Source: Ignavibacteriota bacterium
Lineage (GTDB): Bacteria; Bacteroidota; Ignavibacteria; UBA10030
Reading direction: 5' to 3'
NCBI GenBank assembly: GCA_003155495.1
Contig: PMDB01000019.1
Span: 16,655-51,849 of the forward strand
Length of the DNA: 35,195 bases
The notes beneath the pieces were generated by a model. It had not been told where the DNA came from. It was given only the letters and a program-made list of their open reading frames with translations, and did not search any database. Shown piece after piece: positions 1-9,056 of the stretch. Numbering within the stretch: position 1 is the first letter of the stretch; every line of letters begins with the position of its first letter. Both the position numbers and the translations under genes were made by a program.

Positions 1-183
1 GCAAGACCATGTAGATCCCGTTTCCGATTCGGCGAAAGCTAAGTCGGGATAGAGTTGCCCGCTCCAGTTCACGCAAGTGAAGACGGGATGGGTAGGTCGC
101 CAAGAGAAATGGCTGCCTCGTTTCGTCGGTTGCTTCGGCAATCAACGGAATTAGACAGAATTCGGCTTATCGACCAACCACTT
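1..183 (+). ncRNA. rnpB: RNase P RNA (M1 RNA), 3' portion, cut by the window start
   Basis: This is the catalytic RNA of RNase P, which matures tRNA 5' ends. The conserved 3' core word GACAGAATTCGGCTTATCG lies at 154-172 and matches the end of bacterial type A RNase P RNA (E. coli has GACAGAACCCGGCTTATCG). Upstream, GGGTAGGTCGC at about 100-110 matches the conserved GGGTAGGCTGC block, and the first bases, GCAAGACC, match the GCAAGGCC block in the middle of the RNA. A hairpin with a UUCG loop sits at 131-141. About half of the RNA (the 5' part) lies outside the window. The exact 3' end is estimated by analogy with E. coli, which ends roughly 20 nt after the CGGC word; an error of several bases is possible. 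Confidence 0.88.
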
Positions 184-192
184 CATGCTTCT

Positions 193-216
193 GGATGTAT
201 TGATAAGCATACATCC
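193..216 (+). other. perfect 8-bp hairpin between rnpB and recJ
   Basis: GGATGTAT at 193-200 pairs exactly with ATACATCC at 209-216 across an 8-nt loop. It begins about 10 nt after the estimated 3' end of the RNase P RNA. No T-run follows directly, so it is not a standard intrinsic terminator; it may protect or define the RNA 3' end. Role inferred only. Confidence 0.4.
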
Positions 217-240
217 GGCCATACGCATCCGCCTTCTTAC

Positions 241-246
241 TATAAT
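241..246 (+). promoter_or_regulatory. possible -10 box (TATAAT) ahead of recJ
   Basis: A perfect TATAAT lies 27 nt before the recJ GTG start. No good -35 hexamer is visible at the usual spacing (around 218-223), so this is only a candidate. If it is used, the recJ leader would be about 20 nt long. Confidence 0.25.
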
Positions 247-273
247 TTTCAATCATTGTACTGAAAGATACTG

Positions 274-2016
274 GTGACACCAAATCGGGAATATCGCTGG
301 ACGTTTCGCAAAGATTCAGATTTAACAGCAGAAGATGTTCAGATTGCACAATCCTTAGCACAGGAGCTTTCAATCTCCCCCATTCTGACAAAGATACTTG
401 TCAGTCGGCGCATTGATACATTCGAGAAAGCTCGGGCTTACTTCCGGCCAAGCATGGAAGACCTCCATGATCCATTTACAATGGAACAAATGGATGTAGC
501 AGTGGAACGAATCACGCGGGCAATATCGAGTAATGAGCACATAGTGATCTTTGGTGATTATGATGTTGATGGAACAGACAGCACTGCAATGTTGTGGAAA
601 TTTCTGAAAGATATAGGATCACACATTGACTATTTTATTCCCGATCGGATTAAAGATGGTTATGGTATTTCTCTTGCAGGCATCGACCATATACGCGATA
701 TGGGGGCAACTCTTCTCATTGCGGTAGATTGCGGCATCACTGCAGTACAACAAGTGGAGTATGCACGTTCGCAGGGAATCGATGTTGTGATAAGCGATCA
801 TCATGAACCCGGGAGCGAAATTCCAAATGCTTCGGCAGTTCTCGATACATTGAAGCCATCATGTACGTATCCATTTAAATTTCTCTGCGGATGCGGTGTT
901 GCATTTAAACTCATTCAAGCTTTAGCATTATCCGAACCGATACGAAGTCAACTGGGTGAAGATGGTCCAAAACGATTGCTCGATTATCTCCAATATGTCA
1001 CATTAGCAACCACAGCAGACATCGTCCCCCTTGTCAATGAAAACCGTATCATGGTGAAGTTGGGGTTGGAACTCATCAACTCTATTCCTGTTCCGGGAAT
1101 TCGTGCGCTTATTGAAACCTCCGGATTATCACCGGGCAAAATTTCTTCCGGACAGATCGTCTTTGTGCTTGCACCGCGCATCAATGCGGTTGGCCGCCTA
1201 GGCGATGCCAACCGGGCAGTTGAAATGCTCGCCAGCGATTCATTCGACCGCGCAGTTCAAATCGCCAAGGTTATGGAAGATGAAAACTTCCAACGACGGA
1301 AGATTGATGAGGAGACATTCATTCAAGCGCAAGAAATTGTGGAACGCTATTTAAATGCCGACAACGACAGCGCAATTGTCTTGCATCAAGAAACATGGCA
1401 TCCAGGAGTTATCGGCATCGTTGCTTCACGATTGGTGGAACGGTACTATCGTCCCACGATCATGATGACGACGGTGGATGGAGTTGCCAAAGGATCAGCA
1501 CGCAGCGTATCCGGCTTCAACATTCATGAGGCATTGAAGCGATGCGAAGATAAACTCATCCAATTTGGCGGACATAAGTACGCAGCAGGCCTCACAGTGG
1601 AGCTTGACAGGCTGGATGAATTCCGCGATGCGTTCAAACAGGTTGCCGCCGAACTTCTTACAGAAGAATTACTCACACCGGAAATCCATATCGATGCGGA
1701 AATACAACTTTCCGATCTGACGCCAAAATTCATTCAAATACTAAGCCAATTCGCTCCATTCGGCCCCGAGAATATGCGTCCCGTGTTCACAATACATGGC
1801 ATAGAGGTACTTGGTCAACCGCGTATCGTTGGGAAAAACCATCTTCGTTTCAAGGTACGGAGCAACACTCATGTTGTCGATGCTATTGGATTTAATTTGG
1901 GTCATTTGCTCAACCGTGTGCAGAGCAGCAAAAAAGTTGATGTTGCTTTTTCACTCGATGAAGGCGAATTTGCAGGAGAAACAGTCCCGCAATTGAAAAT
2001 TCGAGATATAAAGTAA
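274..2016 (+). CDS. recJ: single-stranded-DNA-specific exonuclease RecJ
   Basis: RecJ degrades single-stranded DNA 5' to 3' in recombination and mismatch/base-excision repair. The 580-residue product has the DHH phosphoesterase motifs in order: DYDVDG at 95-100, VDCGI at 151-155 and SDHHEPG at 174-180 (the DHH itself at 175-177). These are followed by the DHHA1 region with GGHKYAAGLTV near residue 430 and a C-terminal OB-like domain. The length is normal for short RecJ proteins of this lineage. The start is GTG; no upstream ATG in frame is credible and the Shine-Dalgarno sequence is weak. It heads a same-strand block with yebC and ruvCAB, which fits a recombination-repair neighbourhood, though the 93-nt gap to yebC leaves joint transcription open. 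Confidence 0.96.
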   Translation: MTPNREYRWTFRKDSDLTAEDVQIAQSLAQELSISPILTKILVSRRIDTFEKARAYFRPSMEDLHDPFTMEQMDVAVERITRAISSNEHIVIFGDYDVDGTDSTAMLWKFLKDIGSHIDYFIPDRIKDGYGISLAGIDHIRDMGATLLIAVDCGITAVQQVEYARSQGIDVVISDHHEPGSEIPNASAVLDTLKPSCTYPFKFLCGCGVAFKLIQALALSEPIRSQLGEDGPKRLLDYLQYVTLATTADIVPLVNENRIMVKLGLELINSIPVPGIRALIETSGLSPGKISSGQIVFVLAPRINAVGRLGDANRAVEMLASDSFDRAVQIAKVMEDENFQRRKIDEETFIQAQEIVERYLNADNDSAIVLHQETWHPGVIGIVASRLVERYYRPTIMMTTVDGVAKGSARSVSGFNIHEALKRCEDKLIQFGGHKYAAGLTVELDRLDEFRDAFKQVAAELLTEELLTPEIHIDAEIQLSDLTPKFIQILSQFAPFGPENMRPVFTIHGIEVLGQPRIVGKNHLRFKVRSNTHVVDAIGFNLGHLLNRVQSSKKVDVAFSLDEGEFAGETVPQLKIRDIK

Positions 2017-2109
2017 GTAACAGTGTATGATAGTCTCTCACTTATTGAGTCATGAAGCACACACGCAAGAACAGTCCACTCGACACTCCATAGTCTAAGG
2101 AGAGAAACA

Positions 2110-2865
2110 TTGTCAGGGCACAGCAAATGGTCCACGATCAAGAGAAAGAAAGCTGTCACTGATGCACGGCGCGGAAAAATTTTTACGCAAGTCATCAGAG
2201 AAATTACCGTCGCTGCAAAAATGGGCGGTAATAGTTCAGAAACCAATGCGCGTCTTCGCTTTGCCATCGATAAAGCAAAAGCATGCAATATGCCTGCAGA
2301 CAATATTAAGCGCGCCATTCAGAAAGGTACCGGCGAGCTTCCAGGGGTCAATTATGAAGATGCCGTGTACGAAGCATATGGTCCAGGTGGCGTTGCTATC
2401 ATTATTGAAACGGTGACAGATAATAAGAATCGAACAATCTCGGACATTCGACATATTCTTGAACGAAACAATAGCAAAATTGCCGTGTCCGGATCGGTGG
2501 TGTTCCAATTTCACAAGAAAGGTGTTATTCTTGTTCCAAAGTCCATTGTACCGGAAGACGACCTCCTCTCTATTATTCTCGATGCCGGCGCAGAAGACAT
2601 GAAAACCGAAGGCGATGAATACTACATCATGTGCACTCCAGAGAATTTTGAGACAGTAAAGCAAGCTATCGAAACAAAAAGCATCAAGGTTGAATCAGCG
2701 GAAATTCATCTTGTCGCTGACAACACTGTGAAAGTAGAAGGAAAAGATGCAGAAAATGTACTGAAGCTGATGGAAGCACTCGAAGAACACGACGACGTTC
2801 AGAAAGTGCATGCGAACTTTGATATTGACGATAAGGAATTAGTGCGCCTGGGAACCGGAAGTTAG
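2110..2865 (+). CDS. yebC: YebC/PmpR/TACO1 family protein
   Basis: The 251-residue protein starts with the family hallmark MSGHSKWSTIKRKK and continues with the conserved ARRGKIFTQVIREI segment and the GPGGVAIIIE motif near residue 90. Family members were long annotated as transcriptional regulators. Work on TACO1 and bacterial YebC supports a role in translation, easing ribosome stalling at proline-rich stretches, so I prefer the neutral family name. The start is TTG, fixed by the family N-terminus and by a strong AAGGAGAG Shine-Dalgarno sequence at 2098-2105. It lies 69 nt upstream of ruvC, and a yebC-ruvC-ruvA-ruvB order is common in bacteria. Confidence 0.95.
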   Translation: MSGHSKWSTIKRKKAVTDARRGKIFTQVIREITVAAKMGGNSSETNARLRFAIDKAKACNMPADNIKRAIQKGTGELPGVNYEDAVYEAYGPGGVAIIIETVTDNKNRTISDIRHILERNNSKIAVSGSVVFQFHKKGVILVPKSIVPEDDLLSIILDAGAEDMKTEGDEYYIMCTPENFETVKQAIETKSIKVESAEIHLVADNTVKVEGKDAENVLKLMEALEEHDDVQKVHANFDIDDKELVRLGTGS

Positions 2866-2934
2866 TCCATCGGTGAGTACAAAATTGCCAAACCCACAAC
2901 GCACAAATAAATCAATCACAAATTATAAATTGAT

Positions 2935-3510
2935 ATGATCATTCTCGGTGTGGATCCAGGAACTCTCATCACCGGCTTCGGCATTATCGAAGTAGAGCAT
3001 GGTACGTACTCTGTGCTCACGTATGATGTAGTCAAGAACGCCAGTGATCGTTCCATGCCCATCCGGTTGAAACAGATCTATGACAGAATCTGCAAGATTA
3101 TTAATCAGTACCATCCGGATGAATTTGCCATCGAGACCGCATTCTACGGTAAAAATGCTCAATCGGCACTGAAGCTAGGCCACGCACGCGGTGTGTCGAT
3201 TTTGGCCGCAGTGAATTTTCAAATTCCCACAACAGAGTATTCTCCGCGCGAAGTCAAGAAAGCAGTTACCGGAAACGGTGCAGCTTCCAAGCAACAGGTT
3301 CAATTTATGGTGAAATCACAATTGAAACTCCGCGAAGCACCAAAATTTTTCGATGCCTCGGATGCGTTGGCGATCGCCTTGTGTCACTCATTCCGGATAA
3401 TGGAAGGCAAAACAAAATCACTGCAAATACGAACGCCAGGGCTAAAATCGCATCGTGCCTGGTCGGACTTCATTCACGCACATCCAGAACGAGTAGTGAG
3501 GAACAAATGA
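2935..3510 (+). CDS. ruvC: Holliday junction resolvase RuvC
   Basis: RuvC is a dimeric endonuclease that cuts Holliday junctions delivered by RuvAB. The protein has 191 residues; the first 155 or so match the family in length, and a basic tail of about 35 residues follows. The four acidic catalytic residues are visible: D7 in GVDPGT, E67 in AIETAF, and D140 and D143 in FFDASDALA. The start is ATG. Its TGA stop overlaps the ruvA start in an ATGA arrangement, so the two are almost certainly co-translated. Confidence 0.97.
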   Translation: MIILGVDPGTLITGFGIIEVEHGTYSVLTYDVVKNASDRSMPIRLKQIYDRICKIINQYHPDEFAIETAFYGKNAQSALKLGHARGVSILAAVNFQIPTTEYSPREVKKAVTGNGAASKQQVQFMVKSQLKLREAPKFFDASDALAIALCHSFRIMEGKTKSLQIRTPGLKSHRAWSDFIHAHPERVVRNK

Positions 3511-4115
3511 TTGCTACTCTTACAGGTATCCTCAAATTTAAGAGTCCAACGGAAATTCTTGTTGAGGTACACGGCATTGGATACACTATCAGCATTCCGC
3601 TCTCGACATATGAAAAACTGGGCGACCTCGGCTCTTCCGTTTCCCTGTTAACGCATTTTCATGTGCGTGAAGATGCTATGCTGTTATTCGGATTCTCCAC
3701 AGAAGAGGAGCGGCGCCTTTTTAAGCTCCTGATTTCAGTATCTGGCATCGGTCCAAAGATCGCACAAAGCACGTTATCCGGAATGAATGTCGAGGAATTG
3801 AAATCGCACATCGTTGGTGGGAATGTGAATGCACTTATGGCTATTCCGGGAGTTGGCAGAAAAACCGCCGAACGTCTCATCGTGGAATTGCGTGACAAAG
3901 CCGGCAAAACCCTCACTGATTCCGAACCAATTTCTGTCATCGGAATGGCAACCGCCTCGATGCGAATCGAGGCGCTTCAGGCGCTTACATCGCTTGGTTA
4001 CAACCAACAAATTGCCGAGAAAGCCATCCGGCTTGTCGTGAAAGAAGCTGAAGGATCGACAATTTCTCTTGAAGAATTAATTAAACGGGCGCTCCGCCAC
4101 ACGAACGCCCGATAA
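3507..4115 (+). CDS. ruvA: Holliday junction branch-migration protein RuvA
   Basis: RuvA is the DNA-binding subunit that holds the four-way junction for the RuvB motor. From the ATG at 3507 the product is 202 residues, the usual family length, and begins [20 protein letters not shown] (OB-fold domain). Two helix-hairpin-helix motifs follow, around VSGIGPK and [10 protein letters not shown], and a C-terminal three-helix domain ([13 protein letters not shown]) that contacts RuvB. The open frame extends back to 3381, but that extension lies inside ruvC and lacks family similarity. The GAGGA sequence at 3498-3502 gives a Shine-Dalgarno site. It overlaps ruvC by 4 nt. Confidence 0.97.
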   Translation: MIATLTGILKFKSPTEILVEVHGIGYTISIPLSTYEKLGDLGSSVSLLTHFHVREDAMLLFGFSTEEERRLFKLLISVSGIGPKIAQSTLSGMNVEELKSHIVGGNVNALMAIPGVGRKTAERLIVELRDKAGKTLTDSEPISVIGMATASMRIEALQALTSLGYNQQIAEKAIRLVVKEAEGSTISLEELIKRALRHTNAR

Positions 4116-4206
4116 AGCATACACAACAAACAACGAACCATTTTCCTATGTTGTGTTGCTATTCTCTGCGGTTCTTGGTAATATTGTACTTGTGAGGCAG
4201 TCCAAT

Positions 4207-5244
4207 TTGACAAATCCGGAACGACAAGAGCAGGAAACTGACCTTGACCAAACGTTGCGTCCATCGGCGTTAACTGAATTTGTAGGTCAAGAAAAAATTG
4301 TCGGAAACCTCAAAGTATTCATATTGGCAGCACGCCAACGATGTGAACCGCTTGATCATGTCCTTCTGACCGGACCTCCGGGACTAGGAAAAACGACACT
4401 TGCCCACATTGTTGCAAATGAAATGGGCACAGGATTAAAAATGACATCTGGGCCTGCACTGGAAAAACCAGGCGATCTCGCGGGCATTTTGACTTCATTA
4501 GAAAAATCTGAAGTACTCTTCATCGATGAAATCCATCGTGTACCGGCAAGGATTGAGGAATACTTGTATTCGGCAATGGAGGATTTTCGTGTAGACATTA
4601 TTATCGATAGCGGGCCGGGAGCAAAAACCATCCAGCTTGGTCTTCAGCCGTTCACCCTGATCGGTGCCACAACACGGGCAGGGTTGTTGAGTTCGCCATT
4701 GCGCTCACGTTTCGGAATCACAAATCGTTTGGATTATTATTCCCATAGTCAGTTAGAGCGTATCATCCGACGCTCAGCAGAAATTCTATCAATTACATCA
4801 GAGCCGGATGCAATAATGGAAATTGCCAAACGTTCGCGTGGAACTCCACGCATCGCCAATCGTCTACTGAAACGATGCCGCGATTTTGCCGAGGCTGATA
4901 AACGCTTATCGCAATATGACGGTGTCATCGCAAAAGAAGTTGCTGAGTTTTCGCTTAAAGCGTTGGAAGTAGATGAACACGGATTTGATGAGATGGACAA
5001 ACGCATTCTGCATACGATCATCGATAAATATGATGGCGGTCCTGTCGGAGTCAGCACGCTTGCCGTTGCAGTTGGAGAAGAACCGGGAACATTGGAAGAA
5101 GTTTATGAACCGTATCTCATTCAAGAAGGATTTTTGAAACGGACTCCGCGTGGAAGAGAAGCAACAGAACTTGCTTATACCCACTTTGGAGGATCATTAA
5201 AACGACGATTCCCGAACAAAACACAACTTGAGTTGGGTAACTGA
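4207..5244 (+). CDS. ruvB: Holliday junction helicase RuvB
   Basis: RuvB is the hexameric AAA+ motor for branch migration. Motifs in order: Walker [10 protein letters not shown] near residues 56-64, Walker B LFIDEIHR, sensor 1 GATTRAG, the SPLRSRFG arginine-finger segment, then a C-terminal winged helix ending near [16 protein letters not shown]. The start is uncertain. TTG at 4207 has a GAGG Shine-Dalgarno site at 4194-4197 and gives 345 residues with a family-like N-terminus. GTG at 4192 (350 residues) and GTG at 4153 (363 residues) are in-frame alternatives without a convincing ribosome site. It follows ruvA after about 90 nt. Confidence 0.95.
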   Translation: MTNPERQEQETDLDQTLRPSALTEFVGQEKIVGNLKVFILAARQRCEPLDHVLLTGPPGLGKTTLAHIVANEMGTGLKMTSGPALEKPGDLAGILTSLEKSEVLFIDEIHRVPARIEEYLYSAMEDFRVDIIIDSGPGAKTIQLGLQPFTLIGATTRAGLLSSPLRSRFGITNRLDYYSHSQLERIIRRSAEILSITSEPDAIMEIAKRSRGTPRIANRLLKRCRDFAEADKRLSQYDGVIAKEVAEFSLKALEVDEHGFDEMDKRILHTIIDKYDGGPVGVSTLAVAVGEEPGTLEEVYEPYLIQEGFLKRTPRGREATELAYTHFGGSLKRRFPNKTQLELGN

Positions 5245-5253
5245 TACCGGAAC

Positions 5254-7161
5254 ATGAGAAAGAATACTTTGCAAAAACACAATTGGAAGATCATTTTGCT
5301 GCTGGTCGTCGTCTGTTCTGTGATCAGCATTGCCAGTTGGGAATTTCTTTTCTCCCAGAACGACCCCTCAGATGGAATTGTCTTTCGCGCAGTAGCGTTT
5401 GCTGATGCGAAAACAGTAATCGCCGTCGGGGATAGCGGAACCGTTGCACGTTCAACGGATCAAGGCGGTACATGGTCTATATCGCATAATATAAATCGCC
5501 TCACGACACCCTTGAACGGAATCTGTTTTACAGATCCGACACATGGATTTGTGGTTGGTGCAAATGGCACCCTCCTTATGACGACGAATGGCGGAATAAC
5601 TTGGATCAATAAACCTGTGGGCACGAGTGCAAATTTCCGATCCATCTTTTTCAGCGATGCAAAAACAGGTACGATCGTTGGCAACAATGGTTTTATTTTT
5701 CGAACTCTCGACGGTGGAAGTACATGGCTCACACAAGCAAGCAACATTCGCCTGAACCTTAACAACGTCTCTTTCGTAGACAATGAAACAGGCATCATCG
5801 TCGGCGATCGGGGAACTATCCTCCGCACAACAGACGGTGGAGAGAATTGGAGAAATTTTTCATCTTCATTTATTATGTATAATTTTTATTCAATTTCTTT
5901 TTCCGAATTGAATAATGCTATTATCGTAGGAGCGAATGGAACCATCATATATACAACCAACGGCGGTGAAAATTGGACATTAGAACCCAGCGGTACCACA
6001 GAAACACTTTTCTGTAACGTCTTCCCCTCTACAAATTTTTCCGCTGTAGTAGGCAATGCTGCCACGATTCTCGTTTCCTATACAAAAGGGACGAATTGGC
6101 TGCGGCAAAAGAGTAGTACTCGCAAAGCACTTCTTTCGGCAGCGTTCACTGATGCAAAAATCGGGGTTGCCGTCGGAGCAAATCAAACTATCATTCGGAC
6201 AACAGACGGCGCAATTTCTTGGGAAGCTTCTACACTTATTCTCGAAAAGTCTATCGAGCTTTCAATCGCTGAGTTACTTCCCCGGGACAGGTATCCCAAA
6301 AATAATATTGCAGTCGCCGTCGGAGCGAACGGCACTCTTTTTCAATCTAAAGATTTCGGTGCAAATTGGATAAAGATGACTGGCAAGAGTGAGAATACTC
6401 TGATGTCTGTTACATCCATAGATCAGACGAGTATGATTGCTGTAGGAAACGGTGGTGTCGTTCTCCGGTCGGACGATGCAGGAACGACATGGACCCCACA
6501 GATAAGCACTACCTCTCGCCCACTTTTCCGCGCTTGTTTTACCTATAACGATTCTGGCATTATTGTGGGTGATTATGGAATTATGTTAAAAACGACCAAC
6601 GGTGGAACAACATGGTCGAAAATTTCCTCAGGAACGATCAACCATCTACGTGATATAGTATTTACTGATAACCAAACCGGAATTGCAGTCGGAGCAATGG
6701 GAACCATATTGATTACAACAGATAGAGGAACGACCTGGACATCACAGGTAAGTGGAACGTCCAGTTGGCTTAATGCAGTCTCGCCAGTCGATAAATCTAC
6801 ATTTATCACTGTCGGTGCCGATGGCACCATCCTTCGGACAACCAATAAAGGTACAACGTGGACGGCACAACCCAGCGGAACAACGAAGGAATTGTTAAAT
6901 GTGTCCTTCTCCGACACAGCAAACGGATTTGTAGTGGGAATAGAAGGAACAATTTTACGCACGCAAAATGGAGGCACCAAGTGGACTGCTCTTGAAATCG
7001 AATCCACAAATGATTTGCGGGCGGTTCAGTTCTTTGATAAACAGCAAGGGATCATCGTTGGAACGAACGGCACGATCCTGAGAACAATAGACGGCGGAAC
7101 GAGTTGGCAAAAAGTAGAGACAGACTTTCCATTGACTCTCTTTGGTTTAGCAATAAATTGA
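5254..7161 (+). CDS. membrane-anchored or secreted YCF48-like (BNR-type) beta-propeller protein
   Basis: The 635-residue protein has a hydrophobic segment at about 13-30, a signal anchor or signal peptide. The rest is a chain of about 14 repeats of roughly 42 residues. Each has the core pattern (V/I)(A/V)VG..GT(I/L)(L/Y)RTT(D/N)GG.TW, typical of YCF48/HCF136-like and sialidase BNR repeats. Fourteen units would make two seven-bladed propellers. YCF48 in cyanobacteria assists photosystem II assembly, but in heterotrophs the same fold appears in many exported proteins of unknown role, so no photosynthetic function is implied. It starts 9 nt after ruvB and may simply be read through from the ruv genes. 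No sorting domain is seen at the C-terminus. Confidence 0.85.
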   Translation: MRKNTLQKHNWKIILLLVVVCSVISIASWEFLFSQNDPSDGIVFRAVAFADAKTVIAVGDSGTVARSTDQGGTWSISHNINRLTTPLNGICFTDPTHGFVVGANGTLLMTTNGGITWINKPVGTSANFRSIFFSDAKTGTIVGNNGFIFRTLDGGSTWLTQASNIRLNLNNVSFVDNETGIIVGDRGTILRTTDGGENWRNFSSSFIMYNFYSISFSELNNAIIVGANGTIIYTTNGGENWTLEPSGTTETLFCNVFPSTNFSAVVGNAATILVSYTKGTNWLRQKSSTRKALLSAAFTDAKIGVAVGANQTIIRTTDGAISWEASTLILEKSIELSIAELLPRDRYPKNNIAVAVGANGTLFQSKDFGANWIKMTGKSENTLMSVTSIDQTSMIAVGNGGVVLRSDDAGTTWTPQISTTSRPLFRACFTYNDSGIIVGDYGIMLKTTNGGTTWSKISSGTINHLRDIVFTDNQTGIAVGAMGTILITTDRGTTWTSQVSGTSSWLNAVSPVDKSTFITVGADGTILRTTNKGTTWTAQPSGTTKELLNVSFSDTANGFVVGIEGTILRTQNGGTKWTALEIESTNDLRAVQFFDKQQGIIVGTNGTILRTIDGGTSWQKVETDFPLTLFGLAIN

Positions 7162-7178
7162 GATCTGATCATTTTTTA

Positions 7179-7928
7179 TCATCGCGTTTTATACTTACGC
7201 AGAGCTTTAAGTACCGCTTCCATATCTTTCGGTAATGGCGCCTCTATCACGATATTCTCTCTTGTTACCGGATGACTGAATGAAAGAGAGAATGCATGAA
7301 GTGCTGTTCGCCTTAATAGTGGTTGTTCTTCCTCTTTCCCTTGATAGTTCCGTTTAATAGCTGATAGAAAGAATCCTCGCCCGTCACCATACAAAGAGTC
7401 TGCAAGAATCGGCAAACCGATGGCACTCAAGTGAACACGGATTTGATGTGTACGTCCGGTATGAGGCCGTGCCTCAACAAGTATATATCCATCAAACCTT
7501 TCCATCACCGCATAATCCGTGCGAGATTCCTTTCCCTTTTTCGTATCAATCTTCATCTTCCTGATACCATGCTCGTTTTCTATTATTGGCAAAATGATAG
7601 AGTCACTGTCTGTGTGCGAGGTTCCGGCAACAATTGCACGATATTTTTTCTCCACTTGCCGCTGTTCAAATGCAGTACTCAATTGAGCATGTGCTTCGGC
7701 GGTCTTAGCAAAGAGCACAACACCGCTCGTCTCTCTGTCAATCCGGTGTACCACAAAAATAGTTCCGAATATTTCTTTCAACAGATCATAGAGATTGAGT
7801 AAGGTATGATCATATCGGTCGGGTAAGACAAGCAAACCTGTCGGTTTGTTGATTGCAAGAACAGCGTCATCTTCTAACAGGATGCCGCCGCCGCCTTTCT
7901 TTAAAATATGTTCAAGTTTCCATCGCAT
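7179..7928 (-). CDS. RluA-family pseudouridine synthase
   Basis: The enzyme isomerises uridine to pseudouridine in rRNA or tRNA. The 249-residue form starting at the ATG at 7928 contains HRIDRETSG at 61-69, with the catalytic Asp at 64, and the conserved GRTHQIRVHL motif later. An INKPTGLLVLP segment near residue 26 is also typical. No N-terminal S4 domain is visible, so it resembles RluA-like short members more than RluC/RluD; the target base cannot be assigned. The frame is open to 8048, but the extra 40 residues lack family character and run into repeat sequence; a GGAAG stretch lies before the 7928 start. It converges with the YCF48-like gene, with 17 nt between them. Confidence 0.9.
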   Translation of the reverse strand: MRWKLEHILKKGGGGILLEDDAVLAINKPTGLLVLPDRYDHTLLNLYDLLKEIFGTIFVVHRIDRETSGVVLFAKTAEAHAQLSTAFEQRQVEKKYRAIVAGTSHTDSDSIILPIIENEHGIRKMKIDTKKGKESRTDYAVMERFDGYILVEARPHTGRTHQIRVHLSAIGLPILADSLYGDGRGFFLSAIKRNYQGKEEEQPLLRRTALHAFSLSFSHPVTRENIVIEAPLPKDMEAVLKALRKYKTR

Positions 7929-7964
7929 AGTAACCCGCTTCCAATGTAGAATCGCATTTGTTGA

Positions 7965-8264
7965 AAAACAAGAGTTAGATAGTGTTTCAACTTGACATAG
8001 TCGGTTAGTGGTGTCAGTCCCACAAAGCAGGATCCTTGACACGCACAAGGAATGTTGAACTCCCGATGGAGTTCCAAATATCTTTTTTTGTTTATTGGTA
8101 CAAACGTACGACTCCTATGGAGTCGTTTTGGGAATATTTATTATCATATTAATCCCGTAGAGATTAAACGTTTTTAATACTGACTAACCAAGATTATTGA
8201 GAACTCCAGAAGAGTTCCACTACCAAAAGATATCCGCTGAGTAGTTACAAAACAAGAGTTAGAT
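7965..8264. repeat. palindrome-rich segment between two 16-bp direct repeats
   Basis: The word AAAACAAGAGTTAGAT occurs at 7965-7980 and again at 8249-8264. Between them are four small hairpins: 8057-8074 (GAACTCC/GGAGTTC), 8109-8125 (CGACTCC/GGAGTCG), 8149-8167 (TTAATC/GATTAA) and 8201-8217 (GAACTC/GAGTTC). Three share the pattern CTCC-loop-GGAG or a close form. No gene is visible. It covers most of the gene-free stretch 7929-8343. Confidence 0.7.
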
Positions 8265-8343
8265 GAATTGATTGTCATAGAAAATCAATTTACATTCATC
8301 ATAGTATTTATCATTAAAAAATATTGAATAACAACGCTGATTA

Positions 8344-8952
8344 TTGAAACCACTTTCTCGTTCCTATTATCTCCGACCCACGCTTCAAATCGCACAAGAA
8401 CTTCTCGGCAAGTACTTCATTCGTCGGATTGGCAAGAATCTGCTGATCGGCAAAATAGTCGAAGTTGAAGCGTATCGCAGCAACGATCCGGCGTCTCACT
8501 CCTTTCGTGGAAAAACGAACCGAAACAGCGTGATGTTTTGCGAAGGCGGACATCTCTATGTCTATTTCACCTACGGTATGCATTTCTGTGTAAATATTGT
8601 CACTGGAAAGGAAGGAATTGGCGAAGCAGTGCTCATTCGTGCTGTCGAACCTTTGGTCGGTATTGAAATGATGAAAACAAATCGATATGGTTCTAACAAA
8701 TCACTAAATCTTCACTCTCTCAATCGCAAATCGCTTATCAATCTCACAAACGGTCCCGCAAAATTCTGTCAGGCATTCGGTATTGCACGTCAAGAGAATG
8801 GCCTGGATTTACTCGAAAGTGAAATCAGTATCACCGACGGCGACCACATTCCTCCAAAGCTTATAAAGCGTTCTTCGCGAATCGGAATCCAGCAGGGAGT
8901 AGAAAAGAAGTGGCGTTTTTTTATAAAAGGAAATCCATGGGTTTCAAAATAA
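8344..8952 (+). CDS. DNA-3-methyladenine glycosylase (AAG/MPG family)
   Basis: This monofunctional glycosylase removes alkylated purines (3-methyladenine, 7-methylguanine, hypoxanthine) to start base excision repair. The 202-residue protein shows the family blocks in order: ELLGKYFIRR, GKIVEVEAY (containing the catalytic Glu of the human VETEAY motif), DPASHSFRGKTNRNSVMF, GHLYVYFTYGMHFCVNIV, AVLIRAVEPL and LTNGPAKFCQAFGI. The length is normal. The start is TTG at 8344, chosen because the product then begins at the expected family position; the ribosome site is weak. It stands alone on the plus strand between two minus-strand genes. Confidence 0.94.
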   Translation: MKPLSRSYYLRPTLQIAQELLGKYFIRRIGKNLLIGKIVEVEAYRSNDPASHSFRGKTNRNSVMFCEGGHLYVYFTYGMHFCVNIVTGKEGIGEAVLIRAVEPLVGIEMMKTNRYGSNKSLNLHSLNRKSLINLTNGPAKFCQAFGIARQENGLDLLESEISITDGDHIPPKLIKRSSRIGIQQGVEKKWRFFIKGNPWVSK

Positions 8953-9002
8953 AGGAATCCGGCTTCATCCCTAAAAAGACAAAACCGGACTTCTCTATCA
9001 GA

Positions 9003-9050
9003 GACCTTTTCAAGGTTTCTAAGTTCAAACCGAGAGACCTTGAAAAGGTT
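9003..9050. terminator. stem-loop between convergent genes, possible bidirectional terminator
   Basis: ACCTTTTCAAGGT at 9004-9016 is the exact reverse complement of ACCTTGAAAAGGT at 9037-9049. Wobble and extra pairs extend the stem to about 17 bp around a 12-nt loop. It lies between the glycosylase stop and the stop of the opposing protease gene. Neither side has a clear T-run, so efficient intrinsic termination is unproven. Confidence 0.5.
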
Positions 9051-9056
9051 ACTCAG

